NCBI GenBank assembly: GCA_031551265.1
Contig: JAVBNU010000015.1
Coordinates: forward strand, 1-43,856
Length of the DNA stretch: 43,856 nucleotides
Reading direction: 5' to 3'
Source: JAVBNU01 sp031551265
GTDB lineage: Bacteria; Cyanobacteriota; Vampirovibrionia; Gastranaerophilales; Gastranaerophilaceae
Shown one piece after another: positions 33,428 to 41,151 of this stretch (positions within the stretch are counted from its first letter, which is position 1; the number at the start of each line of letters is the position of its first letter). Under the pieces are notes generated by a model that was not told the origin of the DNA, searched no databases, and saw only the letters and a list, made by a program, of their open reading frames with translations. A program made the position numbers and the translations under genes.

Positions 33428-33442
33428 TGTCACGTTTTGACA
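33428..33442 (+). promoter_or_regulatory. Second operator palindrome, before HNH 3
   Basis: TGTCA-CGTTT-TGACA, the same 5-5-5 design and spacer as 32121-32135, followed by TAG in both. The two sites differ by one compensated base pair. The right arm TTGACA also reads as a consensus -35, though TATAAT downstream is too close (11 bases) for a normal promoter. Confidence 0.65.
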
Positions 33443-33492
33443 TAGAAACCCAATATAATGAAAGTATAAAGTAAAAATGAAAGGAAAAAATT

Positions 33493-34125
33493 ATGAACGA
33501 GAATACAATAAAACAAGTTTTTAAAAACGGAAAAGTGATGGAATATACACTAGAAGAACTAAAAGCAAGAATTCTGCCAACGGCAGTAATCAATGACCGC
33601 TATGGCAAAAATATGAGAGATGAATATAGGATTGAGCCATATTTTGAGAAAACAAAATTTGATGATATTAAAGGTGAGAAATGGGGAAAATTTGCTGACG
33701 GGGTTTATGTTAGTGATTTTGGCAGAGTTATGATAAATAAAAAGTTTTATCAAGAAGGAAAAGCTGGTACCGATTTCCTCAAGCCAGAAGATGTTACAAA
33801 AATTGAGTATGCCAAAGGAAATGAGATAGATAAAAATGCCAAAGTGACCGGATATTATATAGCCAAACAAAAAGATATATCATATTTAGCTGGTTATTTG
33901 CAGCTAGAAGATTGGCGAAATAATTTCAAACCTGAACTTTGGAAGGTTATTAAAGAAGATTTTATATATCAGTTGGTAGCCAAAGTTTGGCTTAAACAAC
34001 CAGATGACATAAATGAAACTATTTATGACGTTCACCATATCACAAATGACGGTTATGATAATCGTCCTGAAAATTTGATTTATCTTAGACGAGACCTTCA
34101 TAATCAATTACCGAAATCGAAATAA
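33493..34125 (+). CDS. NUMOD4-HNH endonuclease-like protein 3
   Basis: A 210-residue paralogue with VYVSDFGRVMI (71-81), a shared block SYLAGYLQLEDWRNNFKPELW, DFIYQLVAKVWL, and the HNH core YDVHHITNDGYDNRPENLIYL (178-198). Closest to copy 4, with which it shares the DW-x-x-NF-x-x-ELW block and the leader GAAAGGAAAAAATT before the ATG. It has its own upstream palindrome and so its own control. Confidence 0.85.
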   Translation: MNENTIKQVFKNGKVMEYTLEELKARILPTAVINDRYGKNMRDEYRIEPYFEKTKFDDIKGEKWGKFADGVYVSDFGRVMINKKFYQEGKAGTDFLKPEDVTKIEYAKGNEIDKNAKVTGYYIAKQKDISYLAGYLQLEDWRNNFKPELWKVIKEDFIYQLVAKVWLKQPDDINETIYDVHHITNDGYDNRPENLIYLRRDLHNQLPKSK

Positions 34126-34173
34126 GAAAGTAAATGAAAACTAAAACTGATAACAATACGAAAGGAAAAAATT

Positions 34174-34791
34174 ATGGACAAAGATACAGTTGTAAAGCAA
34201 ATTTTCAAAGACAAAACAGCCAAGGATGAAGAATACTCTTTGGAAAAATTGAGTGAACAAATTCAAGACACAGATACAATTAATGAAAACATTATCAGTG
34301 ATGGCATAGAGTTACAAATATTTTATGACACCAAAACATCCAAGCTAAAGGGAGAAGAATGGAAACAATTTAAAAATAATGAGAAGATTCTTGTCAGCAA
34401 TTTTGGCAGAGTTAAAATACATAAAGATTTTTATAAAGCAGAGAAGAATGACTTTGATAAAGACGGTTTTTGTATTGCAGAACAAGAAGATGTTGCACAT
34501 ATGGCAGGCTATTTACAATTAAAAGACTGGAAAAGTAATTTTCAATCTGAACTTTGGAATATTATCACGGAAGATTTTATCTACCAACTTGTTGCGGAAG
34601 TTTGGCTTGAGAAAGATGAAGATGGACAAAGTAATTATGCAGGAAAGTGGGATGTTCATCATATAAGTAACAATGGATATGATAACCGCCCTAAGAACCT
34701 GATTTACCTTAAAAGAGGAGCTCACTGCATGGTTCACAATTTATATTACAAAAATCGAAGTAAGAAAGGAGCAAACAATGCCGGAAGCTAG
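34174..34791 (+). CDS. NUMOD4-HNH endonuclease-like protein 4
   Basis: A 205-residue paralogue with ILVSNFGRVKI (72-82), HMAGYLQLKDWKSNFQSELW, DFIYQLVAEVWL and the HNH core WDVHHISNNGYDNRPKNLIYL (159-179; Lys replaces the usual Glu before Asn). The C-terminus runs on with KKGANNAGS and overlaps the FtsZ-like gene by 14 bases, so the two are translationally coupled. The leader is nearly identical to that of copy 3, pointing to recent duplication. Confidence 0.85.
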   Translation: MDKDTVVKQIFKDKTAKDEEYSLEKLSEQIQDTDTINENIISDGIELQIFYDTKTSKLKGEEWKQFKNNEKILVSNFGRVKIHKDFYKAEKNDFDKDGFCIAEQEDVAHMAGYLQLKDWKSNFQSELWNIITEDFIYQLVAEVWLEKDEDGQSNYAGKWDVHHISNNGYDNRPKNLIYLKRGAHCMVHNLYYKNRSKKGANNAGS

Positions 34792-35827
34792 AATTGTTCA
34801 AAATGAAGAAGATAAAGACGGTCTGATAAACAAGCGTGAAGAAGTTGTTGTGCCGCATGGATTTTATGAACGTATTTATATGAATAATGTTGATGGTACA
34901 TCGTTTGTTGCACTCAGCAACAAAAAAGCAGCCTTAATTGATAATAAAGGCGAGGTGGTTGTACCGTTTGGCATATACGATGATATTATTTTGCTCAAAT
35001 GCTGTAATGTACCAGAAGGCCACTCACTTTACCAAAAAATCAAAGACGGAGTATATGCTGTCAAGAAAAATAATTACTGCGGCCTTATTAACAGCCTCGG
35101 CGAAGTTTTAGAGCCTTGCGCATACGATTGCACACCAAGAGATGACAGCCGCCCGGACGTGTGGTTTTTGTGGATTCCTGACGAGATTATGATGAAATAT
35201 TCGGTTAAAAATAAAGTTAAAATCATAGGCCTTGGAGGTGCAGGCACGAATGTTGTGGACAAAATAATTCAGGCCAATGGTATGGGCAACCTTGATTTTA
35301 GCGGTGCCGATTTTTACGCTATGCAAACCAATATGGATAAATTGAAATTAGTATTTAAAAATAACAAACGACTGTTCCCACACACTCATGTGAGCGACAG
35401 AGCTGAGGGCAATCCTGCTGCCGGAGAGCTTGCTGCTCAAAATTCTCGTGAGGAAATAATCGAAATATTAAAGGAATACGATTCCAAAGCAATAATTTTT
35501 GTAGCGGGATTAGGTGGCGGCACAGGAACAGGCGCATTGCCTGTGATGATTGAAATTGCACAATCTTTAGGAATTGCGACCATTGCAATTGTCACAACAC
35601 CATTTAAATTTGAAGGCAAAAGAAGAAGCGAGCAGGCTAGGCTTGGGGTGGAAAAACTTGAGGAAATTTTTCAAGAAATCCGAAAAAACAAAAATACAAA
35701 TGAGCAACTGTTAGTGCTCCCTTGTGATAAGTTCGATACCGAAGGAATTACGCTAAAAGATGCTTTTGCGGTGATAGACGACAAGCTTGTGGATATGGCA
35801 TTTGCAGCTTGCAAGATAGGAGCATAA
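34778..35827 (+). CDS. WG-repeat protein fused to a truncated FtsZ GTPase domain
   Basis: A 349-residue protein. Residues 14-120 hold about three WG-type beta repeats (AALIDNKGEVVVPFGIYDDI, YCGLINSLGEVLEPCAYD). Residues 146-349 are the N-terminal GTPase half of FtsZ: VKIIGLGGAGTNVVDKI, EGNPAAGELAAQNSREEI, the tubulin signature FVAGLGGGTGTGALPV (241-256), TTPFKFEGKRRSEQARLGVEKL and LLVLPCDK. The protein stops just after helix H7 (KDAFAVIDDKLVDMAF). The T7 catalytic loop, C-terminal domain and tail of FtsZ are absent. AAAGGAG precedes the ATG. GTP binding is likely, normal polymerisation is not; a role against host FtsZ is inferred. Confidence 0.85.
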   Translation: MPEARIVQNEEDKDGLINKREEVVVPHGFYERIYMNNVDGTSFVALSNKKAALIDNKGEVVVPFGIYDDIILLKCCNVPEGHSLYQKIKDGVYAVKKNNYCGLINSLGEVLEPCAYDCTPRDDSRPDVWFLWIPDEIMMKYSVKNKVKIIGLGGAGTNVVDKIIQANGMGNLDFSGADFYAMQTNMDKLKLVFKNNKRLFPHTHVSDRAEGNPAAGELAAQNSREEIIEILKEYDSKAIIFVAGLGGGTGTGALPVMIEIAQSLGIATIAIVTTPFKFEGKRRSEQARLGVEKLEEIFQEIRKNKNTNEQLLVLPCDKFDTEGITLKDAFAVIDDKLVDMAFAACKIGA

Positions 35828-35829
35828 AA

Positions 35830-36732
35830 ATGAAAAAATTAGTTTTATCTTTGACAGTTTTGGTAACTTTTTCAATGCCTACACAGGCTATTGAAATAAA
35901 AACTTGGAATATCGTGGCAGATGCGTACAATGCCTGCTATTCAAAGGAAAATTATGCTGATTTTAAATACTGCGCGAGTGACTATCTCGCAAACAAAGCA
36001 GGAAAAGCATCTGTGGGCAAATTCGACTTGCCAACTAAAACAGTTCTTTCCGCTGATCCCTCCTTGAGAAGCAAATACGATCGAGATAACAATGAAATCG
36101 ATGTGTTAGAGCAGTATGGCAAAAATATTGCTTCAGCGGCCAGCTATTGCGCTGCGCCTGCGAACCAGCTTCGCTATGGGAAAGAAATTACGGGCGAGTG
36201 CTTGGCGCTTTATATGACTGGCTTGACACGAAATCCGAACGAAGTAGCCAAAGAAATGAAAAAAGACAGCGTTTGGGACGAAGATCTGCAAAATCTTCAC
36301 GACAAAGTCAAAACCGCTAATGACTACATTCTCCCTACTTTTGTATATGATTCTTACAACACTTGCCTTTCAACTGCACAAAATACGCATGCATTTTTTG
36401 CCTGTACCATAAATAAAATCAATGCTTTCAATGGCGATTTTGGTTTTGATGTATATCAACTTAAGGACAAAAAACTCTACAGCAAAATAGCGGCGACAAG
36501 CATTAAAAATGGCGATGCACTCGTTAAAACGACATACTTTTCACCAAAAGGTACGTTTCTCGGACTTGTAGACAAAACGCATAATGCCTGCGTGGTAGCT
36601 TCAAACAGCGATAAAGAGAAATATTTAACCTGCTTTAAAGAAAAATCTCAGGATTGGAAATATTATGAAACTTTATTCGCCGGAAGAGGCAAAGACGGCC
36701 GTGTCAGATATTTGGACAGCCCATTTAAGTAA
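35830..36732 (+). CDS. Exported protein of unknown function
   Basis: A 300-residue protein with a Sec signal peptide MKKLVLSLTVLVTFSMPTQA (1-20, likely cut after the last Ala). AGGAG precedes the ATG at 35830, two bases after the FtsZ-like stop, so it belongs to that operon. The mature part has about ten cysteines in recurring contexts (AYNACYSKENY, FKYCASDYL, SYNTCLSTAQNTHAFFAC, HNACVVASNSDKEKYLTCF), suggesting a disulfide-linked helical repeat. No known family. Confidence 0.8.
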   Translation: MKKLVLSLTVLVTFSMPTQAIEIKTWNIVADAYNACYSKENYADFKYCASDYLANKAGKASVGKFDLPTKTVLSADPSLRSKYDRDNNEIDVLEQYGKNIASAASYCAAPANQLRYGKEITGECLALYMTGLTRNPNEVAKEMKKDSVWDEDLQNLHDKVKTANDYILPTFVYDSYNTCLSTAQNTHAFFACTINKINAFNGDFGFDVYQLKDKKLYSKIAATSIKNGDALVKTTYFSPKGTFLGLVDKTHNACVVASNSDKEKYLTCFKEKSQDWKYYETLFAGRGKDGRVRYLDSPFK

Positions 36733-36752
36733 GAAGAAATCGAGGTAAAACA

Positions 36753-37592
36753 ATGAAAATTACAAGAACACAAATTATAATCGCTGGAACAGCATTATTA
36801 ACAATTATTTTAATCTGTGTTGGAGCATTCTTTTTGATAAAAACTGAACCTTCAGCTGATTCAGCCACGACAATACCTGACGAAACAGCTAAATATAAAA
36901 AACTGGATAATTATTGTGGCTGGCGTGGCAAAGACGAGTCCGGCAAGTGGGTTTATGGTGACGCTTATTTTTATTTTGATGAAGAAAAGGCTGCGGAAGC
37001 CTATAAAGAAAGAGTTATACTGCACGCTCTGTATTATATTTTAGCAGATGGCAAATATACAGAAGTAGATAGCCTGACACTCACTCCCTGCCTCGCTAAA
37101 GAGGAAAACAAAAAAATATACTACGGCGATATTGTATCATTCAAACAAGTATTTCGTCAAAATTATTTTCAAGAAAATGACACAGTAAATATTGTCGCAG
37201 TAGCACAAATTTGCTATACGAACGAGGGCAATTATCCAAACGGCCCTGAATGCCACGCAGAAGGCTTTATTGTAAAAGATGGTGTAAAACCCTATCAGGA
37301 ATACTGGCGTAAAAACGTTACACCACGGGTCGCCGACTATCCCGAGGGAGTGAGAGAAAAATTGCCAATTTGTGAAAGCGATAATCGATCTCTATGTCCG
37401 GAAGACCGTGAACTTTTACCCGGCCTTCCCACTCGCATACAAGCATCATCCTTTGAAATTCTAGGCAATATTTACGACAACCAAGAACTCCTAAAATCAC
37501 TCTCAGGCCTTCGCGAATCAGCAAAATCGTACTTCGAAATTTCTAGGGCTGAAATCGGGCAAATCCCAAGATATGAGTTTGAGAATCAATAA
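36753..37592 (+). CDS. Membrane-anchored YopX-like protein
   Basis: A 279-residue protein with an N-terminal transmembrane helix (about 7-29) and a YopX-type domain outside it: GKWVYGDAY (64-72), KKIYYGDIVSF (120-130) and the family end SFEILGNIYDNQELL (233-247). YopX proteins are phage and mobile-element proteins of unknown function and are normally soluble and about half this size; the anchor and the Cys-containing insert between 130 and 230 are unusual. GAGG precedes the ATG. Last gene of the FtsZ-like operon. Confidence 0.75.
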   Translation: MKITRTQIIIAGTALLTIILICVGAFFLIKTEPSADSATTIPDETAKYKKLDNYCGWRGKDESGKWVYGDAYFYFDEEKAAEAYKERVILHALYYILADGKYTEVDSLTLTPCLAKEENKKIYYGDIVSFKQVFRQNYFQENDTVNIVAVAQICYTNEGNYPNGPECHAEGFIVKDGVKPYQEYWRKNVTPRVADYPEGVREKLPICESDNRSLCPEDRELLPGLPTRIQASSFEILGNIYDNQELLKSLSGLRESAKSYFEISRAEIGQIPRYEFENQ

Positions 37593-37656
37593 AGTTATCT
37601 TGTAAATATGTTAATTTATTTGAAGCTACAGTTGTAAATTTCTTGAAATAGCCTCT

Positions 37657-37669
37657 ATGATTAAATCAT
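37657..37669. promoter_or_regulatory. Palindrome before the PP-loop gene
   Basis: ATGATT-A-AATCAT is a perfect inverted repeat 21 bases before the ATG at 37691. Its arm matches the ATGATTAA core seen beside the XRE gene, so the same regulator may bind here. AT-rich composition makes chance occurrence possible. Confidence 0.4.
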
Positions 37670-37690
37670 GAGACTTAAAAAGGAATTGTT

Positions 37691-38533
37691 ATGACTAAAC
37701 AAAAAGAATACCACATACTCTCGTTGAGCGGAGGCAAAGACTCAACAGCGTTAGCTTTTTTCATTCGTGATACTATGCCCGAAATCCACGAAAAAATTGA
37801 GTACGTGTTTTGTGACACAGGCTGTGAGTTGCCTGAAACGTATGACTATTTGAATAAATGCGAAATCTTTTTAGGCAAGTCAATCAAGTACATAAAGCCT
37901 GTTGCGAGTTTTGACCACCTTATACAGTTACATAATTTTCTGCCAACCCCACGCAGACGCTGGTGTACAGTTGAACTCAAAACAAAACCTTTTCGTAAAT
38001 ATATTCACGATATTTTTCAACAACGTGGTGAAGGTGTAATTTACTTGTATATCGGCATTAGAGCCGATGAATTAAGCCGTGCGGAATATAACAAGTACGG
38101 TGACAGCACAATTCGTGAGGTTTATCCCTTCGTTGATTCTCATATTGTCCGTGACGATGTTTTTAACATACTTGAAAAAAATGGCATAGGTTTGCCTGAA
38201 TATTACAACTGGACAAGCCGTTCAGGCTGTTATTTTTGCTTTTTTAAATCTAAATTATCGTGGATTTTATTGCACGAAAACCACCCTGACTTGTATAAAA
38301 AAGCACAAGAAATGGAACAGCCACGTTTGATTGAAGGCGGTTTCGGCTGGAATATTGATTACGCACTAAATGACATGATTAAACCAAAAAACGTGAAGGC
38401 AATAAAAGAAAAATACAAAGCAATTTTTGAAAAACGCAACAAAAACAACACAAACAACGATAAAGCACTATTCAGCCTGATAGAACAAGCCGATGAAACC
38501 GAAACAGGCAACTGTATAATGTGTCATTTATAG
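37691..38533 (+). CDS. PAPS reductase-family PP-loop protein
   Basis: A 280-residue protein with the PP-loop SGGKDST (13-19) of the phosphoadenosine phosphosulfate reductase/ATP pyrophosphatase family. Other marks are FCDTGCELPETYDYL (40-54), RRRWCTVELKTKPFRKY with C92, GIRADELSR and SGCYFCFFKSKLSW (C180, C183), plus a C-terminal C275-x2-C278. The cysteine pairs could hold an iron-sulfur cluster or zinc. Relatives occur in phages and in DNA-modification systems such as DndC, which it resembles in general plan only. AAGGAA precedes the ATG. It converges on the next gene with a 10-base overlap. Confidence 0.85.
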   Translation: MTKQKEYHILSLSGGKDSTALAFFIRDTMPEIHEKIEYVFCDTGCELPETYDYLNKCEIFLGKSIKYIKPVASFDHLIQLHNFLPTPRRRWCTVELKTKPFRKYIHDIFQQRGEGVIYLYIGIRADELSRAEYNKYGDSTIREVYPFVDSHIVRDDVFNILEKNGIGLPEYYNWTSRSGCYFCFFKSKLSWILLHENHPDLYKKAQEMEQPRLIEGGFGWNIDYALNDMIKPKNVKAIKEKYKAIFEKRNKNNTNNDKALFSLIEQADETETGNCIMCHL

Positions 38534-40488
38534 TTTTTTCGTGGTCGGCAAAACTCGCTATCTTCATCAGTCAAGCCATCGTGGTCGTTGTCCATTCCGT
38601 CATAGCACGAGTTAATGCTTTCCCAGCTTTCGGGTAAAATATCTTTCCTCAAACACTTTTCAGGTATGCTATTTTTTAAATACATAAAGTTTTTAGCTGC
38701 GCCGTCTGCGATTTTTTTGTTGTATATGACAACAACGTTCTCATCATTGTTGGTCGAACCTGCTTTTGTCCAGTTCATCGAGCCACAAATGTAAACATCA
38801 TCAATAATAGCCGACTTCATGTGCATTTTACCGCCCCAATTCTCAACATACACAGGTATTTCCGCCTGTCTTAAAATAGAGTGCTTCGCATAAAGGTTTT
38901 GCGCTCCACTTGCATCTAAAATAACGATTACATCTATGTTACGTGCTTTTGCGTCAAGCAAATCCTGAATAATACCTGCGTGCGTCAGATAAAACATCGG
39001 CACATAAATTCTTCTTTTCGCCTGTTGCAGAAGCGGTCTAATAGATTTTTCAATCGGGTCGTGCTTAGGCAAGAAAAACACTGACATTATTGTTTCTTCA
39101 TCAATTTTTAAATTTTCGTTGTCAGGGATAACCTCTTTGTGTTCGTGGAATTTTTCCTTAGTGTGCATTTGGTCGAGCTCCTGCAAAAACAAGTTAGCAA
39201 CCTTCCCATCATCAATTCTAACGGCTACGTTTGCGTTATAACCGCCATAACCAGCTGAACTAACATTTGTAGAGCCTGTCCACACAATCTTTTTGTCGAT
39301 TATGAAAACCTTGTTGTGCATAATGCCCTTTTGCACCAATAAAATCTCTTTTGATTTCAGTGACATATCAATTTCTTTGTCACCTAAATGGTATTGAACC
39401 CTTTGGGTATAACCTTTGTACTCGTTTGCACTGATTGTTTCCCAATTTTCAAGGAGATATTTACTTCGAGCATCTTCGGCGACTTTTGTAAAATAAAAAT
39501 CAGTTTTCAAAATATCTTCACCGAGTGCCTCAATCAGCTTAACAGTGTCGTTGTATTCGTTTTTGTGGTTTTTATCCATATCAGTAACACCACGAACGAG
39601 TTTGCCAGCTTTTTTAGCGTCAACAATTGCATCAAAAATTTCAGGCTGCCCGCCTATGCCATATATAGCAAATTCAATACTATTCGCATTTTTTAGGTCA
39701 CCTAGCAGCCTTTGTGCTGCAGCTGTGCGTGCATAATCAGCAGGGCGACTGTACTTAGTTGGGTCTATAAAATAAACATCAACTTTTTTAGTATGTATAT
39801 CAGGTACAGGCTTCTCAATATCTGTTGGTAACTTTTTCTGCGCTTTCTGTTTATAACAACAGCCAGCAGGCTCAAAATTAAATGATAAAGTTTTCATTAT
39901 CAGTTCTGCACGGCTCGACTTTAAGCCATATTGACAATCGCATTTGTGATATTTCCTGCCTGTTTTGTTGACCAGCACAAGATTGTACTTACCTGCTTTT
40001 TTAGCATTATTTTTAATTTTTGCCGGTTGTTCATACTCTTTTAATTCCTCCGCCCGAGGTGAACTCTCATCAACTACAGCAAACCCAGCTTTTAAAATTT
40101 CTTTCGCAAAGTCTTTACCATTGTCGTAGCTAATCGACACAACACTGTTACCTATACGATTGACCGTAACCTGTTGAAATAATAATTTATCCTTCGCAAA
40201 CTCCTTGCCCTCATAACATAAGCCTAGCACTTCCTTATCAGTAAGCTTGTATCTTTGTTGTAATTCGGTGTCATCAGGCGCACAAAAAGTTTTAATTCCG
40301 TCTATACTATCTTTTTCATTGGATTGTAATTTATTATCATTATTGAAATCAATGTATAAAACACGTCCATCAATGATTTTCATCACTTTGTACGTGTTTA
40401 TATTCTCAGCATCTGAACGATTTAAAAAGCAAAACACAATCATAACAATAATCAAACAAAATACATAAGATAATCTTTTAAACTTCAA
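38524..40488 (-). CDS. Exported nuclease: SNase-like domain plus two phospholipase D motifs
   Basis: A 654-residue protein with an N-terminal signal or anchor (LSYVFCLIIVMIVFCFL). Residues 30-145 resemble a thermonuclease fold (VMKIIDGRVLYIDFN, FAKDKLLFQQVTV, FAKEILKAGFAVVDE), though the usual catalytic arginines are not clear. Two PLD HKD motifs follow: H391-x-K393-x4-D398 (IMHNKVFIIDKKIVWTGSTN) and H556-x-K558-x4-D563 (HMKSAIIDDVYICGSMNWT), both complete. A calcium-binding-like tail DGMDNDHDGLTDE (631-643) ends it. It is likely a secreted or surface nuclease or phospholipase. Monocistronic. Confidence 0.88.
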   Translation of the reverse strand: MKFKRLSYVFCLIIVMIVFCFLNRSDAENINTYKVMKIIDGRVLYIDFNNDNKLQSNEKDSIDGIKTFCAPDDTELQQRYKLTDKEVLGLCYEGKEFAKDKLLFQQVTVNRIGNSVVSISYDNGKDFAKEILKAGFAVVDESSPRAEELKEYEQPAKIKNNAKKAGKYNLVLVNKTGRKYHKCDCQYGLKSSRAELIMKTLSFNFEPAGCCYKQKAQKKLPTDIEKPVPDIHTKKVDVYFIDPTKYSRPADYARTAAAQRLLGDLKNANSIEFAIYGIGGQPEIFDAIVDAKKAGKLVRGVTDMDKNHKNEYNDTVKLIEALGEDILKTDFYFTKVAEDARSKYLLENWETISANEYKGYTQRVQYHLGDKEIDMSLKSKEILLVQKGIMHNKVFIIDKKIVWTGSTNVSSAGYGGYNANVAVRIDDGKVANLFLQELDQMHTKEKFHEHKEVIPDNENLKIDEETIMSVFFLPKHDPIEKSIRPLLQQAKRRIYVPMFYLTHAGIIQDLLDAKARNIDVIVILDASGAQNLYAKHSILRQAEIPVYVENWGGKMHMKSAIIDDVYICGSMNWTKAGSTNNDENVVVIYNKKIADGAAKNFMYLKNSIPEKCLRKDILPESWESINSCYDGMDNDHDGLTDEDSEFCRPRKNYK

Positions 40489-40601
40489 CTCTCACAACTC
40501 ACAACCAACTATTTACACGCCAATCATACACAAAACCTGAGAAAAAATCTATAATTCAAAAATATACAGGCAGTACCCTTTTAAATGATAGGCAATATTT
40601 T

Positions 40602-40646
40602 AAAAGTGTACCCCTCGGCAAAATGTGCCATAGAGTACACTTTTTT
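40602..40646. terminator. Terminator between zinc-ribbon and PLD genes
   Basis: AAAAGTGTAC (40602-40611) pairs with GTACACTTTT (40635-40644), with an inner GGCA/TGCC stem at 40617-40629. T-runs at both ends allow either direction; it lies just after the stop of the minus-strand zinc-ribbon gene. Confidence 0.6.
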
Positions 40647-40661
40647 GATAAGAATGAAGCC

Positions 40662-41000
40662 TTATTTTTTACTTTCTACTACCGGAATGCCACAAAAAGT
40701 TTTTTGTCTGTTAGGATTATCGACCACTTTTTTAGCGCATTCGAAACAAGCATTTCTACTATCTGGCGAGAAAAAATCATAAAGTTCTGTGATCTCTTTA
40801 CCGCAATAATCACAATGTTGAGTCCCACTTTCTAACTGTCTTTTGTGCTGCGCTCTATCCATTTCGAGCAAGGTATAACAGAAATTTGCAATTTGTCGGA
40901 TAGATTCTTCTTTGGTACAGGATTCGCCAGAAAATTGAATTTTCAATCCAATTTCTTTTTTCTTTTTTGGTGCTTGTTTTTTGTCTTTAATTTTCGTCAT
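40662..41000 (-). CDS. Small zinc-ribbon protein
   Basis: A 112-residue protein with a very strong ribosome binding site (AAAGGAGGTG) before the ATG at 41000. A basic N-terminus (KDKKQAPKKKKE) is followed by a helical part and a C-terminal zinc site C63-x2-C66 (CDYCGKEI) and C85-x2-C88 (CFECAKK). Probably a DNA-binding or adaptor protein; family not identified. It is read away from the small gene at 41152. Confidence 0.75.
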   Translation of the reverse strand: MTKIKDKKQAPKKKKEIGLKIQFSGESCTKEESIRQIANFCYTLLEMDRAQHKRQLESGTQHCDYCGKEITELYDFFSPDSRNACFECAKKVVDNPNRQKTFCGIPVVESKK

Positions 41001-41151
41001 AACACACCTCCTTTCAAGGGATAAAAATTATATAATTTATCTTTATTAATGTAAATAAATTTTGTTAATGAATATTAAGTGGCATATAGTATAATATGGG
41101 TTTTCTTTGTACAATGACAATAATTTAAAAAATGAACATAAAGCAATAAGA

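Noticed and set aside
34778..35827. Housekeeping ftsZ
   Set aside because: It lacks the T7 loop, the C-terminal domain and the tail, carries a WG-repeat N-terminus, and lies in an accessory operon.
22245..40488. A complete prophage
   Set aside because: Recombinase, terminase, repressor, HNH and YopX-like genes are present, but no portal, capsid, tail, holin or lysin gene can be seen.
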